From positions 119,188,501-119,252,500 of the forward strand of contig NC_060215.1 of NCBI RefSeq assembly GCF_021130785.1: a stretch of DNA of 64,000 bases. Reading direction: 5' to 3'. The position numbers and the translations under genes were made by a program. The notes below the pieces were generated by a model. The model had not been told where the DNA came from and did no database searches. It was given only the letters and a program-made list of their open reading frames with translations. This document shows, piece after piece, positions 1 to 12,716 of this stretch. Each line of letters starts with the position of its first letter. Position 1 is the stretch's first letter. The stretch comes from Homalodisca vitripennis (Eukaryota > Arthropoda > Insecta > Hemiptera > Cicadellidae).

Positions 1-529
1 AATAAAGTAATAAATTGCACGATTAAAAGCAACTTTTATAACTATTTAACATGCTGTACCTATAATAGAAATACATTTTTAAAGTAAATTATTCTTATAG
101 TAAATGGGATTGTGATCAAAAATATAGAGTACCCCATGATTCGGCCATAGAAGGAATTTTGTTTCGTATGAAAGTGTAATATAATAATTTTTTTCTAAAA
201 AACTGTTATTTATATTACGTGTTTTAATGATTTTTTTATATTTTCAAAGTCTGCTTAAAATCTAAAATGTCCAAATGGCAACCTGACCAACATAAACTAA
301 CAAAAATGTCAATTACTACAAATTCTACAGAATAAGTTTCATGTACTAAATAACATGTTTATACTATTGAACTTTATATTGATATACTAACTTACAAAAT
401 ACGTTACACATTTATTTACATTTGAGAACATAATATGGCTACCAACGTTAGTGCCATTGCAGACATTTCTACAAGAAATAAAGGACACATAAAATCAGCG
501 ATTAGGTTAGGTTTTTTTTAGTTACAGAA
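1..529. other. AT-rich DNA, no gene seen
   Basis: I see no coding signal here. Two adjacent TTAGG units occur near 504-513, too few to be a telomeric repeat array. Confidence 0.5.
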
Positions 530-960
530 ACATAAATATATTGGTCTCAATATATAAAATTAATATTATATTGGCACCAATTGCCGATCCCTCTATTACT
601 TCATGTTTTATTTCACTCATGTCACATCACTAATTCTACATTGGTGTAACTTCTTAGCAAGATGTTATGATCAACTGAATCAAAGGTTTTGTTATATCTA
701 AGAAAATACCACTCACACCGTTACACTCATTCATGCAGACGTTCAATACAGTTATATAATGCATTTTCAGTATTTATAGCAGCTAAAAATCCAAATTGTT
801 TATTAATTAATAGCGTTTGTTTTCCCAAATAAATTCAATCAACGTACAATAAATATTCCCAAATTTTCGGAAACCACGAAAGAAAAGCTCTGAATATTGA
901 CGTTCAGGTTATAAATAAATAACAAGGCATCAGTATTCTTACGTGCACTTAATTAATGGA
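530..960 (-). pseudogene. Decayed LINE reverse transcriptase fragment
   Basis: Read on the minus strand, this stretch gives the ordered landmarks of a non-LTR retrotransposon reverse transcriptase. There is a QFGF-like block followed by a TENALYN-like helix near 740-800, then GIFLDITK and, after a one-base shift, FDSVDHNILL near 640-700, and finally an EGSAIGA..ILILYI block near 555-595 that corresponds to the usual QGSxLGPxLFLLYI. Several stops and frameshifts interrupt it, and there is no endonuclease or 3' tail. The family cannot be fixed from this much sequence, though the wording of the blocks resembles Jockey/CR1-superfamily enzymes. It is an old, dead insertion with no expected function. 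Confidence 0.7.
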
Positions 961-1374
961 GAATTAATAGTATCCATAAATGGTTATAATTTATTTTCCC
1001 CTTATTTTATAACTCTAAATAATTCATGGGACAAAAACTGGTCTAATAAACATTGATTAAATTTTATTCTTGATGACGAAATGAATGGGCAAGAGCACAG
1101 TAAAAAATCTTAAACAAATATCAAATAAAGTCTATATTTTTAAAAACGTTTGGGCAATGACAGAATCTTATTATTTAGAGGTGAGGTGCTCAGTAGAATT
1201 GATTATTGCTTATGGTGGAGTAGAACCTACGAAACTAATATAAATGCAATATTCATGTAACAAAACAGTTTTATGTTTAATATAAAAATGAAAATGGAAC
1301 CACCTTAACCACTAATATGTATCTAAATACTTTCCCCGTAATATTTATTTTGTTTTTGATTGTTAAACACTAAT

Positions 1375-1405
<31 letters not shown>

Positions 1406-1414
1406 CAGATTAAC

Positions 1415-1458
<44 letters not shown>

Positions 1459-2581
1459 TTATAGGAGTTAACACAATCCTATATTAGAAAATTATAGTAG
1501 GAAGAACTTTTATCTATTTTAAAACTGTTTGTACTGAATTTTTTTGGGTCTAAAATTTATTAATCTGATTCCAAACGAGATACAAAATTAAATTTATCAT
1601 TTAATTTAATTTACCATTAGATTAAATATTAGTAACAGTGATTTTCTTGTTAAAGTGCCAAGATTAAGAAGAATGGAACCTTGAAATAAGCATTTTGTTT
1701 CCTTAGGCATTAGTAATTTTCTAAAACCTACTACTTTAATACAATGACATTTGGTTACTATAATTGTGACTATGTCTAGGATGTACAGTTCACGCTGATA
1801 TGTAAAAAGATTGTTAATAAAAATTCTGTTTAATATTTTAGCATTTTATATTTGGAGAGAGTTACATTCACCTAATAGCTGTTAAACTGAAACTGATGTT
1901 AATGAGATGGCACTAAATATATGTTCATTCCAGTCGTCTTAAATGACAGTCAAGACACTAGCCGCGTGGGTCTCAGACCTTAGATTATTTGAACTGTATT
2001 GAATAGTCAGGCCAATTACAACTATTGATACCTAACACATATAATGATCATGGTTCACTGTAATCATTTTACAAGAAATGCTTGACTTGATAACAGTATT
2101 GCTATTATATGCTAATATTACTATAGGCGTAATATTATCATATGATAGACTTGTAAGTTAATCCAATAATTATTAATTATATTATTTAAAACGTAACCCT
2201 CTTGGTTAAGTTTGTGATAATACATTTAGAGTTGGATTTATATTATTCTAAAAAAATGTTTAATCAGAGGATAGTAATAAAAAATTCCTTTTATATATCA
2301 TTGCTCCTATAAACTTATACAATATTCTGTTGATTATACATATTATTACTTAACAATAGGGTTTTGACCATACATTTACAGCTTTAATGTTCAAACCTAC
2401 ACATAATCAACTTCAATTTACAGAGTACTGCAGAAGCTACTATTAAAGTCAATAAAAGGTTGTACTATAGCTATGTATAGGATTAACAGGTATTAATATA
2501 AATAAAAGTGTTAATAAACTTCCTTGATTTAGTAGGTTATATTTTAAAATAACATTTTCTAAATTTTGTGTAATTTTGACA
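961..2581. other. Non-coding AT-rich stretch
   Basis: Apart from the AC/TA microsatellite at 1375-1454, I find nothing that can be assigned. No open frame stands out on either strand. Confidence 0.4.
1375..1454. repeat. (AC)n and (TA)n compound microsatellite
   Basis: An AC dinucleotide run (about 1375-1396) is followed after a short interruption by a TA run (about 1419-1454). Confidence 0.95.
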
Positions 2582-2678
2582 GTTTACGGCCTTTTGGAGT
2601 ATTTTAAAGAGTTGAAAACAATTTTATTGAATTCTGTGATGTCAAAAGAAATGGAAGTGGGAAATAAAAACTTAAGGT
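2582..2678 (+). CDS. Possible internal coding exon
   Basis: The stretch follows a plausible acceptor (a T-rich run ending in TTTTGACAG) and ends at a GTTAGT donor. In the single frame without stops it reads 32 codons, beginning YGLLEYFKELK and ending VGNKNL. It lies 240 bases before the stronger exon at 2918. If the two are spliced, the phase of this exon forces the second open frame of the downstream exon, not its longest one. The length is short enough to arise by chance in AT-rich DNA. I do not recognise the peptide. Confidence 0.2.
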
Positions 2679-2917
2679 TAGTGCGACAGCTATGCATACC
2701 GCACGGCTAATTTATTCTATTATTTGGCTATAGGGATGTTAATGTTTACAGTAAAACGTAGATGTTAGTAGCATTGTTTCTTTGCTTTTGTACCTGTTTC
2801 CTTAAACCACCTAACTTTAACTGGTAAAAGTTACACTTCAACTTAAAATCATAGTGTGTTAACATTCTTAAACTAACGACATGGATAACAAAATTTTCAT
2901 TACTTTTTATTTTCCAG

Positions 2918-3136
2918 ACGTGTTTTACCCTTATTCCTCGTCAAGATGATTTTTATGCCAGGCTTGGATGGTGTGATGAAGAATTTCTCGACAAATTACA
3001 CGGGAAATCCTTCAGTGACACCCACAAAGCGTGCTGGCTCATTTATTATCTTCTTTCTTGTCTGTCAATTCCATTATTGGAAGAACGGTATGACGTGATA
3101 CCAGACACTAGTCTGCAGGCTTTGAAGTTGTACTGA
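2918..3136 (+). CDS. Candidate terminal coding exon, unknown protein
   Basis: A good acceptor (TTTTTATTTTCCAG) is followed by 72 sense codons and a TGA, an unusually long open run for this AT-rich DNA. The peptide is mixed in composition and protein-like: an acidic/aromatic start (DDFYARLGWCDEEF), a basic stretch (LHGKSFSDTHK), a hydrophobic patch (CWLIYYLLSCLSIPLL) and a polar tail ending LKLY. No ATG opens it, which fits a last exon. A second frame (from 2919) is also open for 59 codons to a TGA at 3096-3098, so the true phase is uncertain. I do not recognise the family. A transposon-derived exon is an alternative. Confidence 0.4.
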   Translation, partial: TCFTLIPRQDDFYARLGWCDEEFLDKLHGKSFSDTHKACWLIYYLLSCLSIPLLEERYDVIPDTSLQALKLY

Positions 3137-3657
3137 TTATTAATAATGGTATTTTCTAAATATTAAATTCTAATTTAATTCCATACTAAATATACTAGCA
3201 TACTAGTGTATTTAGCACTTAGATGTTAAATAAAAAAAAAACAGTAAACTAATTGATAACATGTTTACATGATATAAAAACGGTCATTTTGTACATAACT
3301 TTAGGTTACATTAATAGTTTTGTTCATTCTGATATGTAACACCCGGGTATTTCATGGTATCGTAATAATTAATTTCTAGGCGTCTGGGTATAATAAAGAT
3401 ATATATTACACACATTTATTTTTGTTCCGTTTGGATAATAAACTCATTGCATTTAGTCCTAGGAAGAACTTTGCTCTTGTTTTCGCAGTGATAGGGTTTT
3501 CAGGATATGTAAGTCCGTTGTTGTGAGCAGGTCCCGTCCAGATCACATGATACCGGATACTGAATCTCAGTCGTTGTCAATTTTGAAAAAAAGAGAGGTA
3601 GCTCTATTCCAAACTCTTCAAATCTAAGCGAACAAGGAAGATGACACTCCCTCAAGT
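3137..3657. other. Intergenic or intronic DNA
   Basis: No coding or repeat feature is supported here. A run of A residues following AATAAA near 3227 could be the 3' end of a transcript coming from the left, but this is only suggestive. Confidence 0.3.
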
Positions 3658-3805
3658 TCAGGCTTTAACATCCTTTAACATTGAAGGAGCTCCAGTAACT
3701 GCGTCATCCTTCGCAGTGAACTCGACCTTGTAACCAATTCTTTTTACCTGAATATCTGAAATTTTGCAGTTTGTGATATGCCGCTCCTGAACATCCATAT
3801 AAGTA
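3658..3805 (-). CDS. Candidate terminal coding exon, unknown protein
   Basis: On the minus strand a pyrimidine-rich acceptor (TTTCTGTCACTTTCATTTGAG) leads into 48 sense codons and a TGA. The peptide includes MDVQERHITNCKISDIQVKR and a strand-like segment GYKVEFTAKDD, ending LKDVKA. Composition and the lack of low-complexity sequence suggest real coding. The exon begins one base before a full codon, so an upstream exon on the minus strand would be needed. A related-looking but stop-interrupted stretch lies at about 4290-4430 on the same strand. I cannot name the family. Confidence 0.35.
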
Positions 3806-5720
3806 CTCAAATGAAAGTGACAGAAAGCCAAATTGGTGTCTTCGGTATAAGTTCAACTCGAAGGTATAAACCAGCAGGAATTCCCAACCCCTGTGTTTTT
3901 TATAATTTAATTAATTCGATATTCTACTCTAATTCTAATAAATTACGTTATGTGTTAAAAACAGATTCAACTAAACAAAAATATTTCAAGACTTAAAACA
4001 ACTATTATTATGTTTCATGTTAAGCCTTGAACAATGATAACATCATTAAAACTTTTAAAATTAATGGTGTTAAACAATTTAATTAATTTAACTTTCTCTT
4101 TTGCGTAAATTTAAAATTTAGAGCTTGATTAGAATGTTTGAGTATGCATATGAGTATAAATGAAATGTCTGCATAATATAAAATTTTACATGTTTAAAGA
4201 TTTTCATACAATAACCTAAATAAAAATATCCTGCCGTTATGTTCAATAGATGTCCTTTAAGGATCCACATTCAGTTTCATTCAGCTGGCTTCTTCAAAAG
4301 TCGAGTTTGATGCCATACGTGAATGGTGGAGCCTTGAACTTAACGGCAAGTTACACGTGAAATTCTAAAGCTCCACCTAACGTACAGACATCATTAGTGG
4401 TGGCGTCAGCAAAGGTTGAAGCTACTGTGATGATTATTAATATTCTATTATAAAACTAAACAATAAATGTAGCTAAAGGTAATTCATTTTGACATTTTCA
4501 ATTGATTAATCAAGTTACAAAATCTGATAGACAATTCTTTAACCAATTTTTCAACAAGCACAAATTTAAAATTAAATTCATTATTTGTTTTACCATAGAG
4601 ATATGTTTTTCTGCAAGCACATACATGATAGACATAGCATTCGTCTAAGTTGTATGCAAAACTTTTAAAGACATTTTGTATTTTAAATTTTTCTAGCTTT
4701 GCATCATAACTTTGTAATGTTTTGTAGTGATCAAAGCCCAATGCATAATTTTATCGTAGTTTTTATATACATGTAAAGTTGTTTTAAGGAAACAGATAAA
4801 AAAGGACTGGTAATGATTTACCAGGTAAAATTTAATAGGTAAAACAAACTAACGAGGTAATTAATATGTGCTAAGTAAATTATAGTATTTATTGTAACAG
4901 GCATTAAAAAAATTATTACATTGATTTAATTTACGTTGCAATTTGTACTTATATTAATTTACACAATGTTTTTATAAAAATGTTCAGAGAACAAATAATG
5001 CATGCAGACACTATATAATTGTAGTTATTTCCTGATAGTGGAGTTCCGTATGAATTACGGAGATTGACAGTGTTATTGCTCATTTAATATGCTTGAAACA
5101 CAAACACTAAATACATTATTTCGCTACTGATATATTTATCTACATGGGTTTGCATCCCATAGCTGCAATTCTCAACATTTAAATGAAGGAAATATAAAAA
5201 GTTCTACATCTTTTAATTTAAATTACGACCACCTACTGCAATTTTATCTATAAAGTACTGTTGTTTCTTTTTTCTGTTTTATGTTTTACACTTACATTAA
5301 AATAATAATCATTATTATGTCACAACATGTTTGATATAATGTTTCTCCAAATATACAAAAGAAGTTTAAATATTGTATATTAATGTAGATAGAGAAAGTG
5401 AACAGTTAAGGTAACAGTATGGTAGTATGAAAGAAAATCTTATAATTGTTAACAAAACACAGTAATAACTAATAAATATATTCTTAAATAACAGTAATAA
5501 TAAATCTTTACTTTGATTGCACAACAAAGCATATTTAAATATTGAGTAAATTATACAGTTTTTCTGTAATAACAATCAACACATTATTATTATGTTGTGT
5601 TTTTCAATAAGAAATCACAAATATACATAAGTTACAATTAAAAATAATTTATCCATAGAAAATATGATACCTATATAACAACTTTTATAGATATATTTTA
5701 AAATAATAATCTAGTGACAG
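3806..5720. other. Mostly unassigned AT-rich DNA
   Basis: An 85-codon minus-strand open frame at 4484-4741 exists, but its composition follows the AT-rich background and it has no supporting signals. The less AT-rich patch at about 4290-4430 reads on the minus strand as two short open pieces separated by stops and may be a decayed exon. Confidence 0.3.
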
Positions 5721-5866
5721 AACACCAAGTAACAACTGGAATTAATGATATAACACAAGTGTTACGTCATCACAACCTAGCAATCATCAAACCATGCCAG
5801 AAAGGCCTGTTCAGTTCTATGTCAAGCACAAAATATCAGTATTTATGTGTGCCACGGGAGACCTCT
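5721..5866 (+). CDS. Possible internal exon
   Basis: The stretch lies between a possible acceptor (TGACAG) and a GTAAGA donor. It is richer in G+C than its surroundings. Two frames are open; one reads TGINDITQVLRHHNL and ends PRETS, the other contains PERPVQFYVKHK. The double openness makes the frame uncertain. No family is recognised and the splice signals are ordinary, so this is only a candidate. Confidence 0.2.
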
Positions 5867-8800
5867 GTAAGACGGGCACGGATAAAACCTCAAGTGGTTT
5901 TAAATGTTATGTTATCTCTTTACTTTCAGGAAGATGACCAGTAATAAATTTGAAGAATCGGAAATAATATCAAAACTTTTAAGCTTAACTTGAGGTTCAT
6001 AGGATACTTCGTTCCTAATGTGATAGTAATCTTTTTTTTATGTGATATAAATATAGGTCGAGAAATGTCTCGTTCAGCGGATAGCCGCCATTTTGTATTT
6101 CTATGAAAAATTACTATCTCATAACTAGTTAAGTTAAAGAAACCAACTTTCGCACATAGGTTGTAATAGAGGAGATTCATTTTAAAAAGCGATAATTTTT
6201 TCACGTTAACAAAATGGCGGATGTTAAAATTTTTTGAAGTTAAATTTGATTTCAACGTAAAAGTTACTTTTCATAAGCTGAATTAATATAAAATACAATA
6301 GAGATAAAGAATAAAGTTTTCTAGGCGTATTTTTATGAATTTAATAATTATATGGTTACGTTAATCTGGTTCACTAAGTAATTATTGTGTCATCCCAAAT
6401 TTGAGTAATGCGTGGAGGACTTTTAACACTCTTAACACCAATTTTAACAAATGTTCACCAGATAATTGGAAGTAAATTTAGAACTGGAGTAAATGTCCAC
6501 AAAATAATAGTAGGTAAATCTATAAATTATCCCTTAATACAAACAATTCTTTATTTTACAAATACATTTTTAAAGATGTGCATGTTTTGCAGCTTCAGAG
6601 AATGGCATGTGTTTTATTCATTTACGATTTAAATGTATTATTTAATTCAACATAATTTAACAAAATAATATATTTTAAATGTTTTTTTTTAATTAATCAG
6701 TATTTTCTAAGATCATTAAATCTGGAATAAATAAAATCGAGTCAACCCACCTACCTACTTTTTTGCATACATTGTTATCTGCAAAAGTCTTGATTTTAGC
6801 CTGATTATAACTTTTCTTGGAATTCAGCTTCTAATTGTTACCTATCCTTATTGCATAAATGAAATTTCTCCATTTTCTTTGTATTCAGAAATTCTATCTA
6901 AAAGGCTGTGACTTACAAGTCCAAAACATTATTTAAACCAATAACTACTATTCTGAGTTTTCTACTATATTTAAACTAACACTTTTTCATATTTATCATA
7001 CCATATTGATATATTTTACCTAGCAAAGCATTCATTACGTGATTTTTTTTAAATTTGTTAATAAACGTTCACCCTTAGGTCATTGGTTAAATTATTACAA
7101 AACTATTGGTAAGAACACGTGCGAAATACTTCTATGACAAGGAGTCTTCAATTATGCAATGCCTTGTGTTATACCATATTATATACTATTGAATACATCT
7201 ATCATTTTTCATATTGTTTTTTTTGTAATAAGTATAAATCCACACTTACCGCCACCCCTTCATGAATACAGAACCTCGAGGAAATACGGAATCTTCTGCA
7301 TCTCCGCAAGGCAGGACCTAAAGCACCCAAAACCGCACGTATTAAGCCTACTGTATGCACACTAAGGAGGACAAAACTGGACTGCAGCTGCGGTTTGGTT
7401 GCTACTGAACCTCTGAGGTTATGCGCAATTGTTCACTTGCCTACGCCATATCATTCTTCTTTTACGACTAATAAAAAGGAAACCTTATCTGAACGTGCTT
7501 TTCTTGGATCTCGGATATACTTGTTTCTGTTAATAAGAGTACACGTTTCGATGCTGACTAATACATCCAATTTAAATTCTTCTGAGTACACGTCAACTTG
7601 TGTGATAAACTTGTTTTTAGTCACGTAGCTTTTCATCGGTTTCTGTCGATATGTCACGAACCTGCTGCTGATTGTTCAGACTGCCGTATAATTGGTGATT
7701 CTGCGAAGTGAGTAAATACATCCTTGGACGACTTTAGATGCGCAATTTCCTCATTTGAAGTAAACTTTCATTCACGTCAAAAAATAAAATGTTTAAAAAT
7801 ATAGATAAGTTATACATTACAAAAAGTAGTCCACTATTTTTTGAGCACTGAAATTTACCTTCTTCGACAGGTAACAAAATCCTAGAATTTTTTGTTTGAT
7901 AATATAACAACAAAACAACCAATGAAGATAAACCAATGAAGATAAAGATAAGATGTTTTAATGTAATGTGATATACATGTACTCACAGTACTTAGTGGTT
8001 TGTCATCTGAAAACGAAAATAGCTTTCAATCTTCGACAGCAGTGTATACATTTTTTAACATACGATGGTAATCCACCGAAATCTTATTGTCCTTTCAACG
8101 CATCCATCAATAATGAACTTAAACAAAGTATAAACAAGTGTGTATTTGATAAGTCACAATTAAGTATAAAACAAATAATATTGATAGTTCCATCTCCAGA
8201 AACACGTACAAACTAGCCGTTCATGTTGTTTTTGCTGAAGGTTTTGCGAAAAGACAAAGTCAACACCAAATCACCCTGTTACATTTTTTAAGTTAGTATT
8301 GCCTTTTAATTTTAGTTAATGTTTGTTAAATGAAAAAAATTCAATGCTTTTTACAGTAGATATAATATTAATGTTCCCTATGATGGAGAAGTTTATTTAA
8401 TTTTCCCACAGAAATTTATTTACAATTGCCAATGTCGATTGGTAATAAAATTTCTCTATCATTTTTAATACGTATATTTGTAAATTTATAATCACAAATA
8501 ACATCTAATTTTGTAACCTATGAGTATCGTAAATTTATATTCTAAATTTAAAGAAATATTTTTTATACAATAGGAATCCAAGCGTAAGACTTTGCAATTT
8601 ATATTAAAATCACCATTTTAAGCAAGTAAGTAATTAATTCCAACAATACCCACACGCTGTACAACACTTACATGACGGTATTATACGTTTAATTGTTATC
8701 AAATTGTACATTTTAGATTGTATATTGGCATATTAGTATGTAAAAAATTTATTAAAATGGGAATAAAATTTGATTTCAAACTATTTTAATTAAGATGAAA

Positions 8801-10749
8801 TAGTGTAAGTTAAAAATGTGATTCAGCTCTAGAAAGAAAATTCCTAGTACAACCAACACTGCTCGTAGAGATAACTCTATAAATAGATCTATAAATGGAA
8901 CTAAATCATAGTTTTTCTGAAATTGTATACATCTCTTGTCATTACAACAGTAATATAACATATTTAAATTAAATTATGTAGGAAAATTTGAGTTATTCCA
9001 TTGTTCCACAATAACCGAAGAACATCTCCCCTGATCTAGTTAGATATTGCCATGAATAATTTGTAAGTGAAGAAACGCTAATTGTGCATTAATTCCAAAA
9101 GTTCCAAACAAGTTTCAGCTTGACATGACCCACTTCATTCCTCTATAGATAAATAATTAGAAGGAAAATGTTAATAGTTATTGCAGATCAAAATCAAATT
9201 AATAATTCAATACTATCAATAAACAAAGTTGTTACAAAATTAAACTTAAACTTTAAATCTATTACCATTTACACTAAAAATTGTTAAAATTGTTTAGAAC
9301 GGAACACGCCAAATTCATTATGCCACATTATGTATCCTTTTCATTGCACTAAAATGTTTGTTATTTTGTCAATCTATTCGCCAATTTTACTTGGTACTTG
9401 AAATTGTGTTTTTTCAGCGTAGTGTTAAATTCATTTACATATTTATGTTACAAGAAACATTACATGTTTAGTATAATACTGAGCATTAAATCTTGAAAGC
9501 ACCCCAATTTAAATTGATAAAAAGTAATTAAATTTAATATAATAATGAAATGTTTTTCTAAATATTGATTTCAACTTCTTAAAAATTTTTCAAGTGACAC
9601 ATATTAGTGTAAACATGTAACATACTTAGTTCGCTTATATCATTATGTATGCATCATAATGTTAAATATAACTGAATCAATCTAAAGATTAATTATTTAA
9701 TTAATCTACTGTATTTATTAACGGTATACCATGCATCGACAAATGTAGACACCATTAAATACCAATATAACATGCGCAACGAGGAAAGTTTTAGAATAAT
9801 AATAAATTATTATTTTCTTTGATGTAATTACACGTAGTGTAACACCTCAAACTAAAGGCCTTGATGAGACGAAAAATGGAACTAATAATAAAATGGAACC
9901 AGTATGCTGTAATGGTCTAAGTCTAAACTTTATTCGATAGAGTCTAATCTACTATCAATCGAGTTGCAAGTAAAGATTGTTACCCATCCTGACTCGATAA
10001 GATCCTGACTAAGTATGCCCCACCAATAATGGGCATGAAACGTTAGTTTTACATCTATCAAAACATCTTCAGATGATATTGTCACACATATCCAAAAGAT
10101 ATCTGATAATTTTTAACCGTTGACAAGTTAAGGAGGTGAGGTGGGACTAGAGAGAAATTCGTCATGTTTGAAAATATCTTTACGAAAAATTCATTTTTGG
10201 ACATAAAAAAGACAATTTTGGATTTAAAACTTTTGCTTAAAATTATAACGTTAGTGAAATCGATTATAGACGTCCAACCAATCTGGGTCTGATTGAAACA
10301 AAAAATAAGGGCATTTATTTTAATAGGATTTTAGTGTGTTTTTAAACTGAGGAGTCACATGATCTAAAAGATTACATGTAAATAGAATTTGTCAAAAAAT
10401 GATAGAGTGAGGTCACAGAAAGCCTCTCTTACCGAGGTGAATGCATTGTATCAAAGACAATATATGCTTAAATCTAAGCGCATTTATAATAAATTACCAT
10501 AGTATCATAACAGTTAAGATGACAAGTTTAAAATAAAGAAAAATGTCCATATTTTAAGCACAAAGTGTTAATAGTCCTAATTATTTTTCTGCAATCTAAA
10601 AGGTGTCATCCCCTAACTTCAAAAAAGCACCTAGGCACACACCATAAATACTTCTCTATATCTGAATTAAGAATTCATGTAGGTGCGTGTATCGCAACAT
10701 TGCTCAGTGAATGTACTCTTAGAAGTGGCCACAGTACATTTTGTTTTAG
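5867..10749. other. Long stretch without a supported gene
   Basis: Mostly AT-rich DNA. At about 6080-6225 a short inverted repeat (CCGCCATTTTGT and ACAAAATGGCGG, roughly 115 bases apart) suggests a small, old transposable fragment. A less AT-rich patch at about 7240-7700 has short open frames on both strands but no convincing exon. Confidence 0.3.
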
Positions 10750-10827
10750 TAAGGAAGATCTCTGATGGAGCCTGGTCCTAGTGACCTTTCTACCACGCTA
10801 AACATACCACTTCAAACGTCTACCGCA
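10750..10827 (+). CDS. Possible first coding exon
   Basis: After an acceptor-like TTTTGTTTTAG, an ATG at 10765 opens 21 codons (MEPGPSDLSTTLNIPLQTST then Ala) up to a GTAAAA donor, ending on a codon boundary. The peptide looks like a normal protein start and the patch is less AT-rich than its flanks. The evidence is thin and no family is recognised. Confidence 0.2.
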
Positions 10828-11265
10828 GTAAAATGTACAATTATATTACCTCTGAAATGATTTTTAACTGATTGGTTAGTATTCAACCATGTATTTGAGT
10901 AAAATAAAAACACTGTTATGTGTTATTGTTGATTATGATAACCAAGAATATAGAGAAAAACACGGATACAAGTCTAATGAGTATAACCCAAATTTTACAT
11001 GCAAAACGTTTGATTTCATACATTATTTTCAAAGTCTCAAAATAATAACTAATAACCGAATTCGTAAGGCTTTACAAAAAAAGTATTTACGCCTTTAATA
11101 ATTATTTTAGAACACTCAATTTGTGGTCTGTTGTTCTTCAAGACACACAAAACAAATTCTTTGTAATAATATATTTTACTGTAATTACTTTTGGGAAATA
11201 ATTATAATCCTCCTTTTCAACCCCAAAAATACCCCTTTTAGGAATTTGCGTCTGATTACCCTCAT

Positions 11266-11304
11266 GTCAAAGCCTCAAGTCAAAGCCTCAAGTCAAAGCC
11301 TCAA
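11266..11304. repeat. 13-bp direct repeat, three units
   Basis: The unit GTCAAAGCCTCAA occurs three times in perfect tandem. Confidence 0.95.
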
Positions 11305-11532
11305 AAAACATATTCGAGGCATATTGTCCTCTTTGATGTTTACTAATATGTGTTTATACAATAAAAATAAGATATTTTACAACTAAATAGAAATCGTTCT
11401 TGACTGATTAATGATTGTCAAGCATTCCTATGGAATACTTAACTTAATAATTTGAGTATCAAAATTTGAACGAACTGGATCTTAAGTAACAAATGATTGC
11501 AAGCTCACTTAAGACCATTTAGTTTTTTTAAT

Positions 11533-11535
<3 letters not shown>

Positions 11536-11579
<44 letters not shown>
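11536..11579. repeat. (AT)n microsatellite
   Basis: Uninterrupted AT dinucleotide run of about 22 units. Confidence 0.95.
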
Positions 11580-11581
<2 letters not shown>

Positions 11582-11639
11582 TGAAGCTGAAATGTTAACC
11601 AACCTATCAGAAGATATGGTTAAGAAATACTCCATTTAA

Positions 11640-11960
11640 AAACCTAACACAGTCTCTATTGAAGATAGAGAAAAATTGAGTAAAAACGGGGCCTACCCTT
11701 CTAAAGGAGTCCAGAAGTTCTATACAGATGGTTCACGCCTTGACTCGATTCGGTACATACGGACCAGAAATTAACCTAGCTGTGCCCCTGTCGTTTAAAA
11801 TCTAACAGGGCCTAGAAATGATGAATTATATTGGAGATCCCTGGTACAGGTTACTTAATAGGGTCTACTATTTGAGTTACATGCGGGAAGCGCTACTGAA
11901 CTTCATTAAAAATATAGCTAAATCAGCATCCTCCAAATATTCTGCTGATTTATAGTAAAA
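11640..11960 (+). pseudogene. LINE RNase H domain remnant
   Basis: On the plus strand the stretch reads KGVQKFYTDGSRLDS and, one frameshift later, TYGPEINLAVPLS. YTDGS followed by an IYGP..N..VPL-type strand pair is the N-terminal signature of the RNase H domain found at the end of ORF2 in RNase-H-bearing LINEs such as the I and R1 groups. Later blocks are too decayed to align. It is a different LINE type from the large element that follows, which shows no RNase H. It is a relic without expected activity. Confidence 0.5.
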
Positions 11961-12522
11961 CGCGAACTATATGTAAAATAAAACTAAAAAATTCCAGGTT
12001 GAATCGAAATATTTAAAACGAATACAATACACGCTTTTTAACCCGAATCAGCCCAGAAAAAAAACAGAAATGATCACTATGTGCGAGGAGTCAAAGTATC
12101 TCCGAGTCCAGAGCCTGTACTGGGCTGTTACGGGCTGTTATATTTGGCCAGTTTATGTGTTAGTATTTATAGAACTTATTTGTATAAAATGTGTAGATTA
12201 TTTCGTGCACAACCCACTTGCGATGCAGAAAATTCAACCATGTAATAAAATTATTATGTGCTGTTGATATTTCCTAGACTCTTTGGCAAGAACTTACAAA
12301 TACAACAGCAAGAAACGTACTTCCATACTAGAAAATAGTAAATAAAAACTACAAAACTGAAAATCTGGCAAAAGAAATTTTTATATTGGAAATTGCGAAC
12401 TAATTATACAGTAACTCGTAGTTAAGAGGAGAGATCAGACCGTGGAAAGATTATTCAAAGCGGATAGTAAAGACAGAGAAATAGAAACAATAATACAAAT
12501 ACGATGCTTATCTATACATATT
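11961..12522. other. Unassigned DNA
   Basis: Nothing can be assigned. Short open frames on the plus strand (for example 12070-12267) show no domain or splice support. Confidence 0.35.
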
Positions 12523-12716
12523 TCAAATCAAATCAAATCAGTTTTTTATTGCCGGGACGTTATACAACGCATGGCAAATGTCATATTTTTACTGGCTAAC
12601 ATTTTTGTCAAACACACCACAAGAAATCTCATTCGAACATACAATTTTGCAAACGTACCTACATCCATTCATTCATCAATTATTCCCACTTCCAGCGACG
12701 AATTTATTCAGTCTTT
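12523..12716 (-). other. LINE 3' UTR and pentanucleotide tail
   Basis: Downstream of the ORF2 stop on the minus strand, about 190 bases of non-coding sequence end in TGATTTGATTTGATTTG (12524-12545). Short tandem tails of this kind mark the 3' end of many CR1/L2-type LINEs. Confidence 0.7.

Noticed and set aside
504..514. TTAGGTTAGG, the insect telomere repeat
   Set aside because: Only two units, which is expected by chance and too short for a telomeric array.
4484..4741. 85-codon minus-strand open frame
   Set aside because: Its composition follows the AT-rich background, with no domain, splice or start context to support it.
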